Assembly (NCBI GenBank): GCA_902729315.2
Contig: LR746279.1
Coordinates: 535,001 to 599,000 of the forward strand
Direction: 5' to 3'
Length of the DNA: 64,000 nucleotides
Origin: Spirodela intermedia
Lineage: Eukaryota; Streptophyta; Magnoliopsida; Alismatales; Araceae
The notes under the pieces were generated by a model. The model made no database searches, had not been told where the DNA came from, and saw only the letters and a program-made list of their open reading frames with translations. The position numbers and the translations under genes are program-made. Positions 10,888 to 21,369 of this stretch are shown piece by piece. The first letter of the stretch is position 1. The number at the start of each line of letters is the position of its first letter.

Positions 10888-11640
10888 GATCCCGAACTCA
10901 CCTCACCGGAGGCGTCCTGCTTCCGAGTTCGAATCTGAAGAACACTCCAGAGCAGATCAAAACAGCAGCGGCCACCACCGCGAACACTCCCGAGCCGCCG
11001 ACGATCTTCCCCGTTCCTATCACGAATTCCTTGCGGAGGGATCCGCCTCAGTGCTTCACAGCTCCCAAATCCACTCCGGCGACGCGGATCGCGCGGCTAT
11101 TGAAGCTAGGGATAGCGATTCCACGCACCGGCGGCAGATCCAGCGGCGGCGGCGGCGGAGGAAGGTCCAGGGGAAATAGGGCCGTGTTGCAGAGAGCATT
11201 GAAGCCCTAATTGAGAGCAGAACCAGGCGGAAACCTAGACCAGGAGAAGGACCGACTGACCTCTTGGAGCTCCCTCCCCCCCTTCCCTGCGACGCAAAAC
11301 CAAGAGACCACGGAGAAAACCCCCTCGCCGGAATTCCAGATCCTGCGGTAGCCCCTCCCCCCTCTCCTCCTCCTCCTCCTCCGCCGCCGCTCGAATTCGC
11401 CGCCCCAATCGCCGCCGCTCCCTCTCTCCTCCTCTTCCGAGCTCCAATTTCGCCGTTCTTTTTCAATCCCCACACCCGCCCCACCCCCCCCCCCCGCACC
11501 CCCCCTCCTTCCTCCTCCCAGGGCTTGACTGAGCTCTGAGTAAAAACTGTGCTTCTCACCCTTTGACGGGGCTTCTCTCTCGTCCTCCTGTTCCGGATCC
11601 ATGCCGGGTCCATCCAAACTAGTTGACCGAAAGGTCTCAT
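10888..11640. repeat. Left arm of long inverted repeat (ADA1 leader side)
   Basis: About 240 bp at 10888-11130 is the reverse complement, at roughly 85-90% identity by eye, of 12060-12296. A second matched block at about 11515-11640 pairs with 11822-11975, including the shared word GGGTCCATCCAAACTAGTTG. Read toward ADA1, the arm contains a splice donor CTCCG|GTGAGGTGAG. A C-rich/Pro-rich low-complexity stretch (11360-11520) lies between the blocks. Confidence 0.85.
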
Positions 11641-11835
11641 CTATCCGTTTTGTCGGATAACGGGCCCACATCAGGTCAACCTTTCAGGAGTCAACGCGAG
11701 CTGGAGGAGGATCGAGGAAAATATCGATACGGTCCCAACCAAGATCTGCCCTCTAGGTCTAGTTGACTGCCGAAATGTTGACCAGAATGGGCCAGAGATC
11801 CGACAGAGCGGATTGAGGCGGCCTCTCGGTCAACT
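11620..11835. promoter_or_regulatory. Spacer between inverted-repeat arms, W-box cluster
   Basis: Six W-box cores (TTGACC/T, either strand) fall within about 210 bp: 11623-11628, 11674-11679, 11689-11694, 11763-11768, 11778-11783 and 11828-11833. This is the centre of the ADA1/ICMT divergent promoter. WRKY factors bind such clusters in known plant promoters; binding here is inferred. Confidence 0.5.
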
Positions 11836-12296
11836 AGTTTGGATGGACCCGGTATGGATCCGGGACAGGAGGACGAGAGAGAAAGATGCCCGGTCAAAGG
11901 CCCCATCCAGTGAAGAAGGGGGTAGGTTTTGAAAAGCGCCGTTTTACTCGGAGCTCAGTCAAGCCCGGGGAGGACGGAGGAAGGAAATTGGGGCTTGGAA
12001 GAGGAGGAGAGAGGGGGCGGCGAGGGAGGGCGTGCGGAGGCGGTGGAAGGAGGAAGGAGGAATCGCTATCCCTGGCTTCAATACCCGCGCGATCCGCGTC
12101 GCCGGAGTGGATTCGGGAGCGGTAAAGCACGGAGGCGGAATCCTCCGCTAGGAATTCGTGAAGGGAACGGGGAAGATTGGCGGCGGATCGGGAGTGTTCG
12201 CAGTGGTGGACGCTGGTGTTTTGATCTGCTCTGGAGTGTTCTTCAGATTCGAATCGGAAGCAGGACACCTCCGGTGAGGTGAGTTCGGGATTTCGA
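11822..12296. repeat. Right arm of long inverted repeat (ICMT leader side)
   Basis: Inverted counterpart of 10888-11640. Read toward ICMT it gives the same putative leader exon ending at the same donor CTCCG|GTGAGGTGAG (about 12277). A matching acceptor, GAGGAGGCAG, ends at 12360 directly before the ICMT ATG, implying an 83-nt leader intron. Confidence 0.85.
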
Positions 12297-12360
12297 GTCG
12301 TCTGCAAACCTAGGGCCCTCGTTGATCGGTGCGGGCCTGAGGAGGAGGAGGAGGAGGCAG

Positions 12361-14865
12361 ATGGTGGGAGACTTTATAGGGCACACCGGCTGCCGGCAGC
12401 TGTCGCAGCTGCTCGCGGTCATCGTCTTCTTCCACAGCTCGGAGTTTGTTCTGGCCATCGCCATTCATGGCAGATCCAAGTTCTCCTCGACCTGTAAGTA
12501 GCCTCTCCGTTCCTTCTTCACCGATATTTTATGGCCAATTATGTGCCCTCCGTCACCTATTCAGGGATTCAGATCGCAATTGACCTCGTCGTCGGTGAGA
12601 TGTGCATTAACTCCGTGAAGAGAGGGTCCAACGGATGTACGACGATCTATGTGGATGGGATCGAACGTGATGTTTAGATCGATTTGAATTCGTGTTGATC
12701 GAATTCCGGAATCGTGCAGGTTCCTCTCGGGGATTCCTTCCAGAATGGAATCCTTAATCAGGAAGCAAGAGGCGTACTCCGTAAAGTTTCCTTCTGGATG
12801 GTAGAAAGCACTGCCGGTGGTTAAGAGGAGACTTGATCAGACAGGAAAGGGATTGGAAGACGTGAAAGATGGAAGATCATAGGATGTAATTGGCATAGCA
12901 CGTCTGGTCTCCACCCTGGGGTTGAAGCGTGGATTTTTCGTTTGAAGAAAACATTGCAAATGCGTAGATTTCTCAAGGATCATGGGCTCCATCCCAATTA
13001 CCCACGTTCAAAGCACCGTAGAAATTGGTGATAGAAAGTACAAATCATTAGAGAGCCTGGCATTAATGATGTGTGGTTATCCTTCCCCTCTTCTTAAAAA
13101 TGAACACATAAATTGTCCAAACCTAGAAACTTATCATGATGCTCACATCTCTTTGAAAACTTATCATCAAGGGAGTCAGTTGTTGAGTTCTTTAGAACAA
13201 ATTAACTGGAATGAATGATTCAAAATGAAATATCCGATCTCGCTAGGCTTAGCTTTTGCAGATTTTACGGCGAAGAAATGCCATAGTTTTTAAGCAAATG
13301 GGCATTAAAATTAGCTCAGCTGTGATTCCCAAAGAGCTACATTAAGTAGGAAGAAAACAACAGAGGAGAAACTTTAATGGAGTAAACGGTGGATAAGAAG
13401 TAGAGATGAGGAATACCCTGAATCTATCACTGACAGAGAATCAGAAATTAAACACTGAGACTTTAATTTCATGCAGTTCAGATGCAGTAATTCTGGTTTT
13501 AACTTTGGAAATCTTTTGGTATCTTTTCCAGCGCTCCTGATAAGCAAGCAATACATAATCGCGATGGTTTGTGCATTGTTGGAGTATGCTATAGAGCTTG
13601 TGATGTTCCCAGAATTGAAAGAGCACTGGTGGGTGAGCAACTTTGGCCTTTTGCTGGTGGTGATTGGAGAGGCTATACGGAAGGCTGCTGTTCTCACTGC
13701 TGGACGTTCTTTCACGCATACGATCAAAATCCAGCGTGAACAGCACCATCAATTGGTTACTCATGGAATTTATCGGTAATTATTTATGTTGAACTTTGCT
13801 TTAGTTTTTAGGACTTTTAACACTCTGAAAGAATTGTGATTGCATATTGAACTCATCTGTTGGCCTCGTCAGCTCAAAGTAGTCATAAAGTATTGTTGTG
13901 GGATATTGGAATAATTTATTGGCAGTAGCGACAGTGATATGGCTTTATTGCATTAAAGTGCATGCGAATATGTATTACAATCTCCACTTCCAAGCTCCTT
14001 TAGGCTCTTCTTTCGTTATTTTAAGAGGGATGTACTTTTTTGACTCCCCTGCTTGAGGAAGACTGAAAGATGGCATGCATTACTTCATAATAAGGCCATA
14101 ATAATGGCGTCCGAAAACTATTTAATGAGCTGTAAATTGAGAAACGTTGCTACGAGGTCTCTGTGGGAAAAAATTATATTCCATTGATTGAATGTGCACT
14201 TATGTAGTAATTTTGTTGTGTCCGTGAATGTTGGAAGTACCTTTTGTGCATAAATGCGATTTCCAAGGCAAAAAAAACCTGTATATGATTTATTGGCTTA
14301 TTAGATAATAGAGAAAAATCAACTAGAAAACTTTTGATCCCCAGAAAAGCCCATGCAAAATGTCAATCCAAAATCCATCACTGTGCTCGTTCTACACAAG
14401 CTTGTACCACCAACGTGTGAAGAAGGCCCTGATTTAGGCATGAATTGGCTTGTATACACAGTTGGGAATCATTTTCCGGGAACCCCTGACCTCCCCACCT
14501 CCTCCTCCCTCCGGAGTGAGAAAGAGTGGCAACAATTTACTCACTGTGTTTGTTTCTCGACAGATTCATCCGTCATCCAGGGTACTGCGGGTTCTTCTTA
14601 TTTGCAATTGGCACGCAGGTGATGCTCTGCAGTCCCATCTCCATAGTCGCCTTTGCAGTAGTCACATGGCGGTTCTTCTACACGAGAATACCGTACGTTC
14701 TTGAATCCGCCGCCCTCCTGGTTATTGCATCGCTGCTGCTTTCTGATTTCCATTGAAAATGGCTCAAAACCCAGGTACGAGGAGTTCTTCCTGAAGCAGT
14801 TCTTCGGGTTCGAGTACATCCAATATGCGGCGCAGGTCCCGTCCGGGCTACCCTACATCAGGTGA
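12361..14865 (+). CDS. ICMT: Protein-S-isoprenylcysteine O-methyltransferase
   Basis: This is the ER-membrane enzyme that carboxyl-methylates the prenylated C-terminal cysteine of CaaX proteins (ROP GTPases and others), using S-adenosylmethionine. Four exons: 12361-12493, 13532-13775, 14564-14692 and 14775-14865, all GT-AG with continuous phases, 198 aa, the same size as the Arabidopsis enzymes. Exon 1 gives the first membrane helix after GHTGCRQLSQLLAV. Exon 2 carries LKEHWWVSNFGL and AAVLTAGRSFTHTIKIQRE. Exons 3-4 carry the catalytic core: RFIRHPGYCGF, then VMLCSPIS, WRFFYTRIPYEE and FLKQFFGFEYIQYA. It ends VPSGLPYIR. The frame is fully intact. It is divergent from ADA1 and its leader is a copy of the ADA1 leader. 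Confidence 0.95.
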
Positions 14866-15336
14866 TGTTCTGCAACCTGGGATCTCTTCATGCTGAGATG
14901 AGACCACGCAGGAAAAGTCAATGAAACAGCATGAGAGGTCAACGAGGGAAGGCCGGAAGATTACCCTTGAACCAGGTACATTGAGATCATCGAATAATCT
15001 TTAGTATATAGTTGATAGATCATATGAATGGGTCTTGCTGAAACTCTCTGAGATGGCCCAGTGTGTGATATTGTATTATTATTACCTTGAATCTAGCATG
15101 CGGTTGATGGATTATATGAATATGAATGGATCTTACGGAATCTCTCTAAGATGGCCCGTGCGGTTGAGCTATAGCATGATCCAGTGAGTGATGCCGTATT
15201 ATTACATTGAATAATTCATATGAATTAGCTGATTCATAATTCTGGTTATACATTTCTTGCACCATAAATATTTGAAATGAATGGATTACGAGAAAAATCA
15301 GAGAAAAGAACAGAAAAAGAGGAGCCCATGCCTGAA
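14866..15336. other. Convergent ICMT/PPR 3' region
   Basis: Moderately AT-rich spacer. Two short related stretches lie at about 15000-15080 and 15100-15180 (both with GATTATATGAATG-like and CTGAAACTCTCTGAGATGGCCC-like words), a weak duplication. Nothing else is seen. Confidence 0.5.
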
Positions 15337-16863
15337 TCAGTTTATCTCCCCCGAAGAGCAGCTCCCAAGCTGTTCCATCATCCTCTTCAGCTCCTCCACC
15401 CTCTCCGCGCCGCCATCTCTGGCGAGGAGGAACCCTTCCACCACTCTGAAGCTCCTCTCTGGCGGCCTCCTCCCCCTCTCCACCACCTCCTTGAAGCAGC
15501 TGCAGGCCTCCTCCACCCTCCCCCTGCAGCAGAGCGCCGTCACCAGCAGATCCAGCGCATGCCCATGAGGGCAACAGCCCTTCCCCACCAGGTATCTCCA
15601 CAGGCTCAAGCCAAAGTCAACCCTCCGGTTCTCGCAGAAGAACTTCATCAGCGCCACCACCGTTCTCGTCGCCGGCACGAAGTTCTTCTCCACCATTCGC
15701 CGGTAGAGCCCACAAACTTCGTCGCCGGCGGCGGCGGCGGCGGCGCCGGCCGTCAGTCCCCAGAGAGCGGTGTGGTAGGTCACGTCGTCGGGGACGATCC
15801 CCTTCTCCTCCATCTCCTCCATCATCTCCACGGCCGACCAGCTCTGGTCCTTCCCCCGCACTAGCGCCGCCATCAGCGCGTTGTAGGCGCCGGCGTCGTG
15901 GGTCAGATATCTTGCAGGCATTTCATCGAACAGGCGGCGGGCGAGGGAAGCATCCTTGGCTACGCCGGCGCCGTGGACCAGAGTGGTCATCGTCTCCAAT
16001 GTGGGCGAGCAGTTCTTCTCCTCCATCTCCTGCAGAAACCGCATGGCCTCTCGAATCCGTCCCTTCTTGCAGTACCCATCGATCCGGATGTTGAAGGTGA
16101 CGACGTCCGGGGCGAAACCTCGGAGGATCATCTCGTGGAAGAACATATCCATGGCCATGAGATTCCCCGTCTCCTTGAAACCCAGAAGCAGAGTGTTCAT
16201 CGTCCGCGAATTCGGGGGGAACCTCGCGTGGAGCCGCCGGAAGACGGCGCGCGCCGCCAGCACTTGCCGCCGCGCGCAGAACGCCCTGAGCAGGACGTTG
16301 AACTCGTCCACCCCGAACTCCCTCCCCACGAAGACCTTCTCCATCCTCTCGAAGGCCTCCATGGTCTCCTCGAAGGTCCTGAACTTGGCGTACTTGGCGA
16401 GTAGGATCCCCATGGACTTGCTGCTGAGCAGAGAAGGGTCCGCCGCCGCCGCCGCCTCCTCCAGGAGCTCCCACGCGCGCTCCAATTCGCCGGCGCGGGC
16501 CAGCGCGTGGAGGGCGGCGTCGAAGGCGCGCTGGCTCGGCCGGAGGTGGCGGCGAAGGGAGAATCGGAGGAGCTCCAGGGACTTGAGGCTGTTGGCGTGG
16601 CCACGGAAGAGGCGGAAGAGGACGGCCTCGACAAGCTCCGGCGAGAGAAGGGGCGGCCCGAGATGGCGTTCGAGGAGGGGAAGGAGGGGCCGGGAAGGGA
16701 ATGGGTGCTCATTGATGAGCTTGGTGATGCGATCGGTGACCGTCTCCAGTGGTGATACGGCGGCTGGCGGCGGAGGCGGCGGCGGAGGGGGAAAGAAGAT
16801 GGGCGGCGGCAGCCTTAGCTTCCTCGCCGGAGTCATGTCTGAGGTTGCTCCCACCGCCGGCAA
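15337..16863 (-). CDS. Pentatricopeptide repeat protein, P class (At3g61360-like)
   Basis: This is a probable organellar RNA-binding protein. It is a single exon of 508 aa, typical for plant PPR genes. The N-terminus (~1-40) is hydrophobic and Pro-rich with few acidic residues, compatible with a targeting peptide; the second Met (16836) may be the start. Repeated 35-residue helix pairs run from about residue 100 to 470, for example FNIRIDGYCKKGRIREAM, YNALMAALVRGKDQ and TYHTALWGL. The C-terminal part with FVPATRTVVALMKFFCEN and YLVGKGCCPHGHALDLL closely follows what I recall of Arabidopsis At3g61360. No E, DYW or SMR domain is visible, so C-to-U editing deaminase activity is not expected. The gene is very GC-rich, so the opposite strand is also open. 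Confidence 0.93.
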   Translation of the reverse strand: MPAVGATSDMTPARKLRLPPPIFFPPPPPPPPPAAVSPLETVTDRITKLINEHPFPSRPLLPLLERHLGPPLLSPELVEAVLFRLFRGHANSLKSLELLRFSLRRHLRPSQRAFDAALHALARAGELERAWELLEEAAAAADPSLLSSKSMGILLAKYAKFRTFEETMEAFERMEKVFVGREFGVDEFNVLLRAFCARRQVLAARAVFRRLHARFPPNSRTMNTLLLGFKETGNLMAMDMFFHEMILRGFAPDVVTFNIRIDGYCKKGRIREAMRFLQEMEEKNCSPTLETMTTLVHGAGVAKDASLARRLFDEMPARYLTHDAGAYNALMAALVRGKDQSWSAVEMMEEMEEKGIVPDDVTYHTALWGLTAGAAAAAAGDEVCGLYRRMVEKNFVPATRTVVALMKFFCENRRVDFGLSLWRYLVGKGCCPHGHALDLLVTALCCRGRVEEACSCFKEVVERGRRPPERSFRVVEGFLLARDGGAERVEELKRMMEQLGSCSSGEIN

Positions 16864-18060
16864 GGCGACATGTTCAGTGGGGAGAAGAAGAAGACCTATA
16901 TAATTTATTTTTTAAAGAAGAAGAAGAAGAAGAAGACCGGGTTGTAAAAAATTTAATAAAATATGGAGACCTGGTTTTTGACCAATGTCAGGGAAATGGA
17001 GGAAAAATAAAATTAATAATAGTTTTGGATACTATTTAAAATCCTTTTAAATTGTCACGACCAAATAAAAAGTCATGGGGCTTGTAGCCTGGGTAACATT
17101 TATGTAAATAAATTTAAATATTATGTATTTTAGAATTATATTTAAGTGATTCTAAAAGGTTTCTCTCAATATTGAGAACAAAAGAATAGCTATTTTCTAA
17201 AAACTAGGTCAGATTAAAATATGATAATTAAAAATGAAATTTATATTCCTCAATCCTCCTTGAGTCAGATTGACTCCCAAAACATTGACCAAATGTGGGC
17301 CCAGATCCAATAAAAGTAGATATGTGAATTCAAAGCATACTAGAGTGATTATGATTAAGTAAAAGGGTTGAAAACATAGTCAAATTATTAGAATATTTCT
17401 TAAGTTCATGATAAATTCTCATTTAATAATTTGGATATATCTACACACTTTGCAATTCAGTAAATAGAAAATAGTAGGTGTTAAGAAACACATCAAACGC
17501 TTCAAGTTTGATTGGAAAATTGAATTCCTCAATCAAAGTACCAGAGGGAGAAGTCAAAGGCCTAATTTCAAAAAAAAAAAAAAAGGGAGGGGGACACATG
17601 GGGAGTGAAGTTCCAAAAGTCATGTTGTTGAAGGAAAATGTTGCCTTGCACTAACAAGAAGAGAAGAGAGCCATGATGAAAAAGTCGTATGTCCATGTTA
17701 TTTAGCATCACCAAAGATAGAAAGACAAGAAAACCTTAAATGATGGAAAATTACTCAGGATGATAGAATGAAGAACATTATTTAGTGTGATATAAAAGTT
17801 TTCAAGTATCTATGAGATGACATTTGTTGATTACAAGTGTTGATCTTGTGTAGAAAGAAAAATAGAATTTTGAAAGTAACCTTGAGAAGTGTTTATAAAT
17901 TAAAACACATTCTGCTCTTGATTCTTGACGTAAGAATTTGATATATGCCTAAGTCAACTAGATTCATTGGGAACCAATCTTAGTTTCAAAAATAATATTT
18001 TAATAATTACTAATTCAAATTCAAACTATTGTAGGTATTGCTAAGAGACTGGTCATGATT
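16864..18060. other. AT-rich intergenic DNA
   Basis: No coding frame is supported. A GAA repeat sits at 16914-16935 beside the PPR start and an A/G-rich tract at 17570-17592. The rest is AT-rich and probably decayed repeat. Confidence 0.4.
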
Positions 18061-18850
18061 TAAGTTGGGGAGTATGTTAACATATCATTTTTATATGATA
18101 ATTAAATTCATATGATAAGGAATAACATACTAATTAAGTTAAAGTTGAATGAAGAACATTAAAATAGTTTTATATAATGTAGTTCATAAATTTTTACTTA
18201 GATCTGCATATTAACCTTGAGAATTTTTTATCTAACCTTTTAACCTAGAATCTTATTAGAAGGTTAAGGGTTATATTATTAAAGTCTAAGGGTATTTTGG
18301 AAAACATGGTTTCAGTCTTATATCCATGTTTTTAACATGGTTTCAGTCTTAGGGTTTTATCAAACTTAGGGTTCTCCCCCTCTATGTATTATTTTTTTTT
18401 GTGAAAAAATATTTAAATTTTTTTATATAAACCTCATTGAATTATGTTGGTTTAACATCACAAGGGATGGTCAACACCAATTGCATGAATAGATAATGCC
18501 AAACTATGAGTGTCTAAGTGACAATTTGGTATCATAGTTGTTGAAAATGGTTGAACAAAGCATAACCTAGAAGAAAACATTGGTTCAAAACAAGGGAACA
18601 CCTATCTTTGGTGTCTACTAATATCGAAAAGGTTGAGAATTACCTTCAAGCAATAGAAGAAAAATTCAAGAACATGCAAACAGTGGCAATTGTGGCCATC
18701 ACCCACACCAATGAAAAATCGGGGCTGAGCTCGGATTTTCGTATCTTGCTAGAGGTAGTAAAGCTCATTGTGGACATTGCACTTTTAAAATGCATGATAG
18801 TTGACAAGAAACTGATTAAGATGTTAAGACATATCTAATTCTTAGAACCG
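18061..18850 (+). mobile_element. Probable LTR with flanking PPT and PBS, retroelement remnant
   Basis: A polypurine-like TTGGGGAG (18065-18072) is followed by TGTTAACATA at 18074. About 450 bp later the sequence reads GTGACA (ending 18523), then TTGGTATCATAG, one mismatch from the initiator-Met tRNA primer-binding word TGGTATCAGAG. The TG..CA ends plus PBS fit one LTR. Right of it, a short open frame (18608-18838) with a coiled-coil-like EKVENYLQAIEEKFKN may be gag debris. No pol is seen downstream. Family not determined. Confidence 0.45.
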
Positions 18851-20189
18851 AAAATATATGTGGGGACTTTCTTTACAATGCACAAACATTTAAGAATTTC
18901 TTTTGAGATCTCAACCAACACTCCAAATTAAAAGCCATACAATTGAGGATTAAAAAGATTTTTCTTGTTAATATATACATTATAGTGGATACCAAGCTAT
19001 CATGAATGTTTCAATCATAAGATTTTAACTAGGGCCCATATCTCTAACTAAGACTAAATAGTGAGGGAACTAAATGATTAGTTACTCTGAAACAACTATG
19101 TAGTTACTAAGGGACTCAATCTACTAACTCCATTACATACACACTATGAGGGAATGTGTAATGCCATTCATTTTAATACTCATGAATAGAGAAAACAAGA
19201 TAGCCTTCAAACTTGGGTATAAGTAAAATTGTGGCGCTGAGGTGTTTAAGATATACAACCTCTAATAACAATAGTTTACACCATGGATGGTGACAGATAG
19301 ATTTGCATGACCTAAATGATGAACAATGTTTCTTCCCCTCTATTTTGTGTTCTTGCCCATGATTTTATGTTGGAGAAATTTGTCCAGGAATTGAAATGAA
19401 ACCATAGAATATAATCAAGATCTTGCCTAATCTCATGTGTTCTCATTTTTACTTATCTTTGCATTCATGCCCATTATTCCATAGCTGGAAATATTAATCC
19501 AGAACTATAGATAGACATACTTAAAATTAAAATTAAAATTATTCCTTACTACTCCTCAATGTTCTCACATTTATATAATTAAAATTATTCCATATTTATC
19601 AGGAAGCATATATTAACATGGAAAATTATTTAAATCCCTCTCATTTCGCTGTGCTTAGACACACACACACACACAGAAATATTTAACCAGAAATGCATGC
19701 CGAATCTGATTGAATTCCTCCTAATTTCCCTGCCCATAGTTGCATTTTAGGGAACACTCACCTGGAAATACATAGAGAGAGATTAGGCCCAAGTTCAAGC
19801 CATAGGAAATTGGGCCTTGAACTTGGCCCGAAATGAAAAATGAGCCCAATTTAGAATGAGAGAGAGAGAGAGTTCTGGACTTTTGGGTCCGGAGATTACG
19901 GAATAATATGGAGCGGGCCATGATTTTAAGGCCCACCAATGATAATCTGGAGATACTATTAACCTTCAACTCTCTCTCTCTCTCTCTCTGGCCCACTAGA
20001 ATGAGTACGCATGTAGTAGGTCCACCTCAGTGTGGATTGTCACACGGTTGGACATCATAATCATGTCTAGAGAGAGAAATAGAATCTGGCTGCCCCACGA
20101 GAACTTCTTGGTGGGGCCGGCTCTTAGCTTTGGTCTGTTTTCCTCGCCACGTAGGCTTCCCCCGCGGCAGCCCCCCTACTCCTCTCTCT

Positions 20190-20240
<51 letters not shown>

Positions 20241-20816
20241 TGTCAGCCTGGATCTATCTAGAGTAGGCCCGAGGTTTATTTAGGCCTGACCCAAAGTTTA
20301 TTTTTCTTGCCAAGCTTGACCCTTTTACAGATGTCGGTGAGAGAGTACGAGCGAGATAGAGAGAGAAAGAGTAAGGGGGGGTTAGAACTGTCCTTTTACA
20401 TCACGTCCAATATCAACGACTCTATTCATTATTGCCCGATTTAACTAAATAAAATAAGTTCTTGTCTAAAATAGAGATCCTAATCAGACCCCACTTTCCA
20501 AGAGTCACAGAGTGCGGGGCCCATAAGCATCTCTCTCTCTCTCTCCCTCTTCTCTCTCTCTTCTATCTCTTTCTCTCTCCCTCGATTATGAGACCTGGGC
20601 ATGGTGTCCTCAACCGGAGAAAATGAAAAACTGGATTTTTACTGTGAGGAATGGGGAGAGGATTGGATATTTATGCTTAATTGGACCAAAAACAGATCCA
20701 TGTACAAGCACTCGCACTCTCATTTTGATCACAGGCTGTACATACGGTGACCCCTCCTCCAGGATCGCCGGAGCAGGAGATCTGAAGAAGAAGACGAAGA
20801 AGCAGTCGAAGGATTC
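18851..20816. other. AT-rich intergenic DNA with (CA)n and (CT)n tracts
   Basis: A (CA)n of about 16 nt is at 19659-19674, (GA)n at about 19857-19873, and a long (CT)n at 20192-20237; CT-rich stretches recur at 20530-20582. No gene is supported. Confidence 0.45.
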
Positions 20817-21176
20817 TCACTCTTCAACGCGAACGCCATCGTCGAAGTTCTGGGCGTAGCTGAAGAAATCGTACCGGAAGCCCTTCCCGCCGGAGGGCCG
20901 GCGGAGGTGGCGGTGGAGCCTGTAGAGGAGACGCTGCCATGTCCCAGCGCCGCGGCCGCCCAGCGCCGCCGCCTCCTCCTCGTTCGTCTCCAGGTCTCCA
21001 GCGAAGTGGACTCTTCGGGAGAGGACCCATCTCCTCCCCCACTCCCACCGCCTCCTCAGAGACCATCCCCGCAGCCGCTTCACCGCCGGCATCCACATTG
21101 TTCGCCGGAACGCCGCCGCGGACGACGAACGCACCGGCGGGATCCTCTCCAAGAACGAAGATAGTCTCCTCCTCAT
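20817..21176 (-). CDS. Small basic protein ending in a YD..SYAQNFDDG motif
   Basis: A 119-codon frame (or 93 codons from the Met at 21098). It is rich in Arg and Trp in the first half (VKRLRGWSLRRRWEWGRRW), then WQRLLYRLHRHLRR, and ends with GFRYDFFSYAQNFDDG plus six residues. The closing YDP-SYALNFDDG-like motif is one I recall from a family of small uncharacterised plant proteins, where it also sits at the C-terminus. The opposite strand is also open because the DNA is GC-rich, so the call rests on that motif. No function is claimed. Confidence 0.5.
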   Translation of the reverse strand: MRRRLSSFLERIPPVRSSSAAAFRRTMWMPAVKRLRGWSLRRRWEWGRRWVLSRRVHFAGDLETNEEEAAALGGRGAGTWQRLLYRLHRHLRRPSGGKGFRYDFFSYAQNFDDGVRVEE

Positions 21177-21280
21177 CCCCCCCGCCTCTCCATCAGAGAC
21201 GGGCAGCTCCCCTCTTCCCCCCAGGAAGCTCCTCTCCTAGATCCTCTCGTACACAGACCTCATGCCCATCCACAGCCAGA

Positions 21281-21336
21281 GAGAGAGAGCTAGAGAGAGA
21301 GAGAGTGAGAGTGCGAGTGAGGATGAGAGTGAGAGT

Positions 21337-21369
<33 letters not shown>
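21281..21369. repeat. (GA)n microsatellite
   Basis: Imperfect GA repeat with GTGAGA interruptions, immediately upstream of the small NFDDG-type gene on its 5' side. Confidence 0.9.

Noticed and set aside
11056-11671. Overlapping Gly/Arg-rich minus-strand frames in the inverted repeat
   Set aside because: They lie in the ADA1 leader and repeat arm; similar 'proteins' from both arms only reflect the DNA duplication.
15277-16903. Several long plus-strand frames opposite the PPR gene
   Set aside because: Antisense of a very GC-rich coding sequence; no PPR-like or other family signal on that strand.
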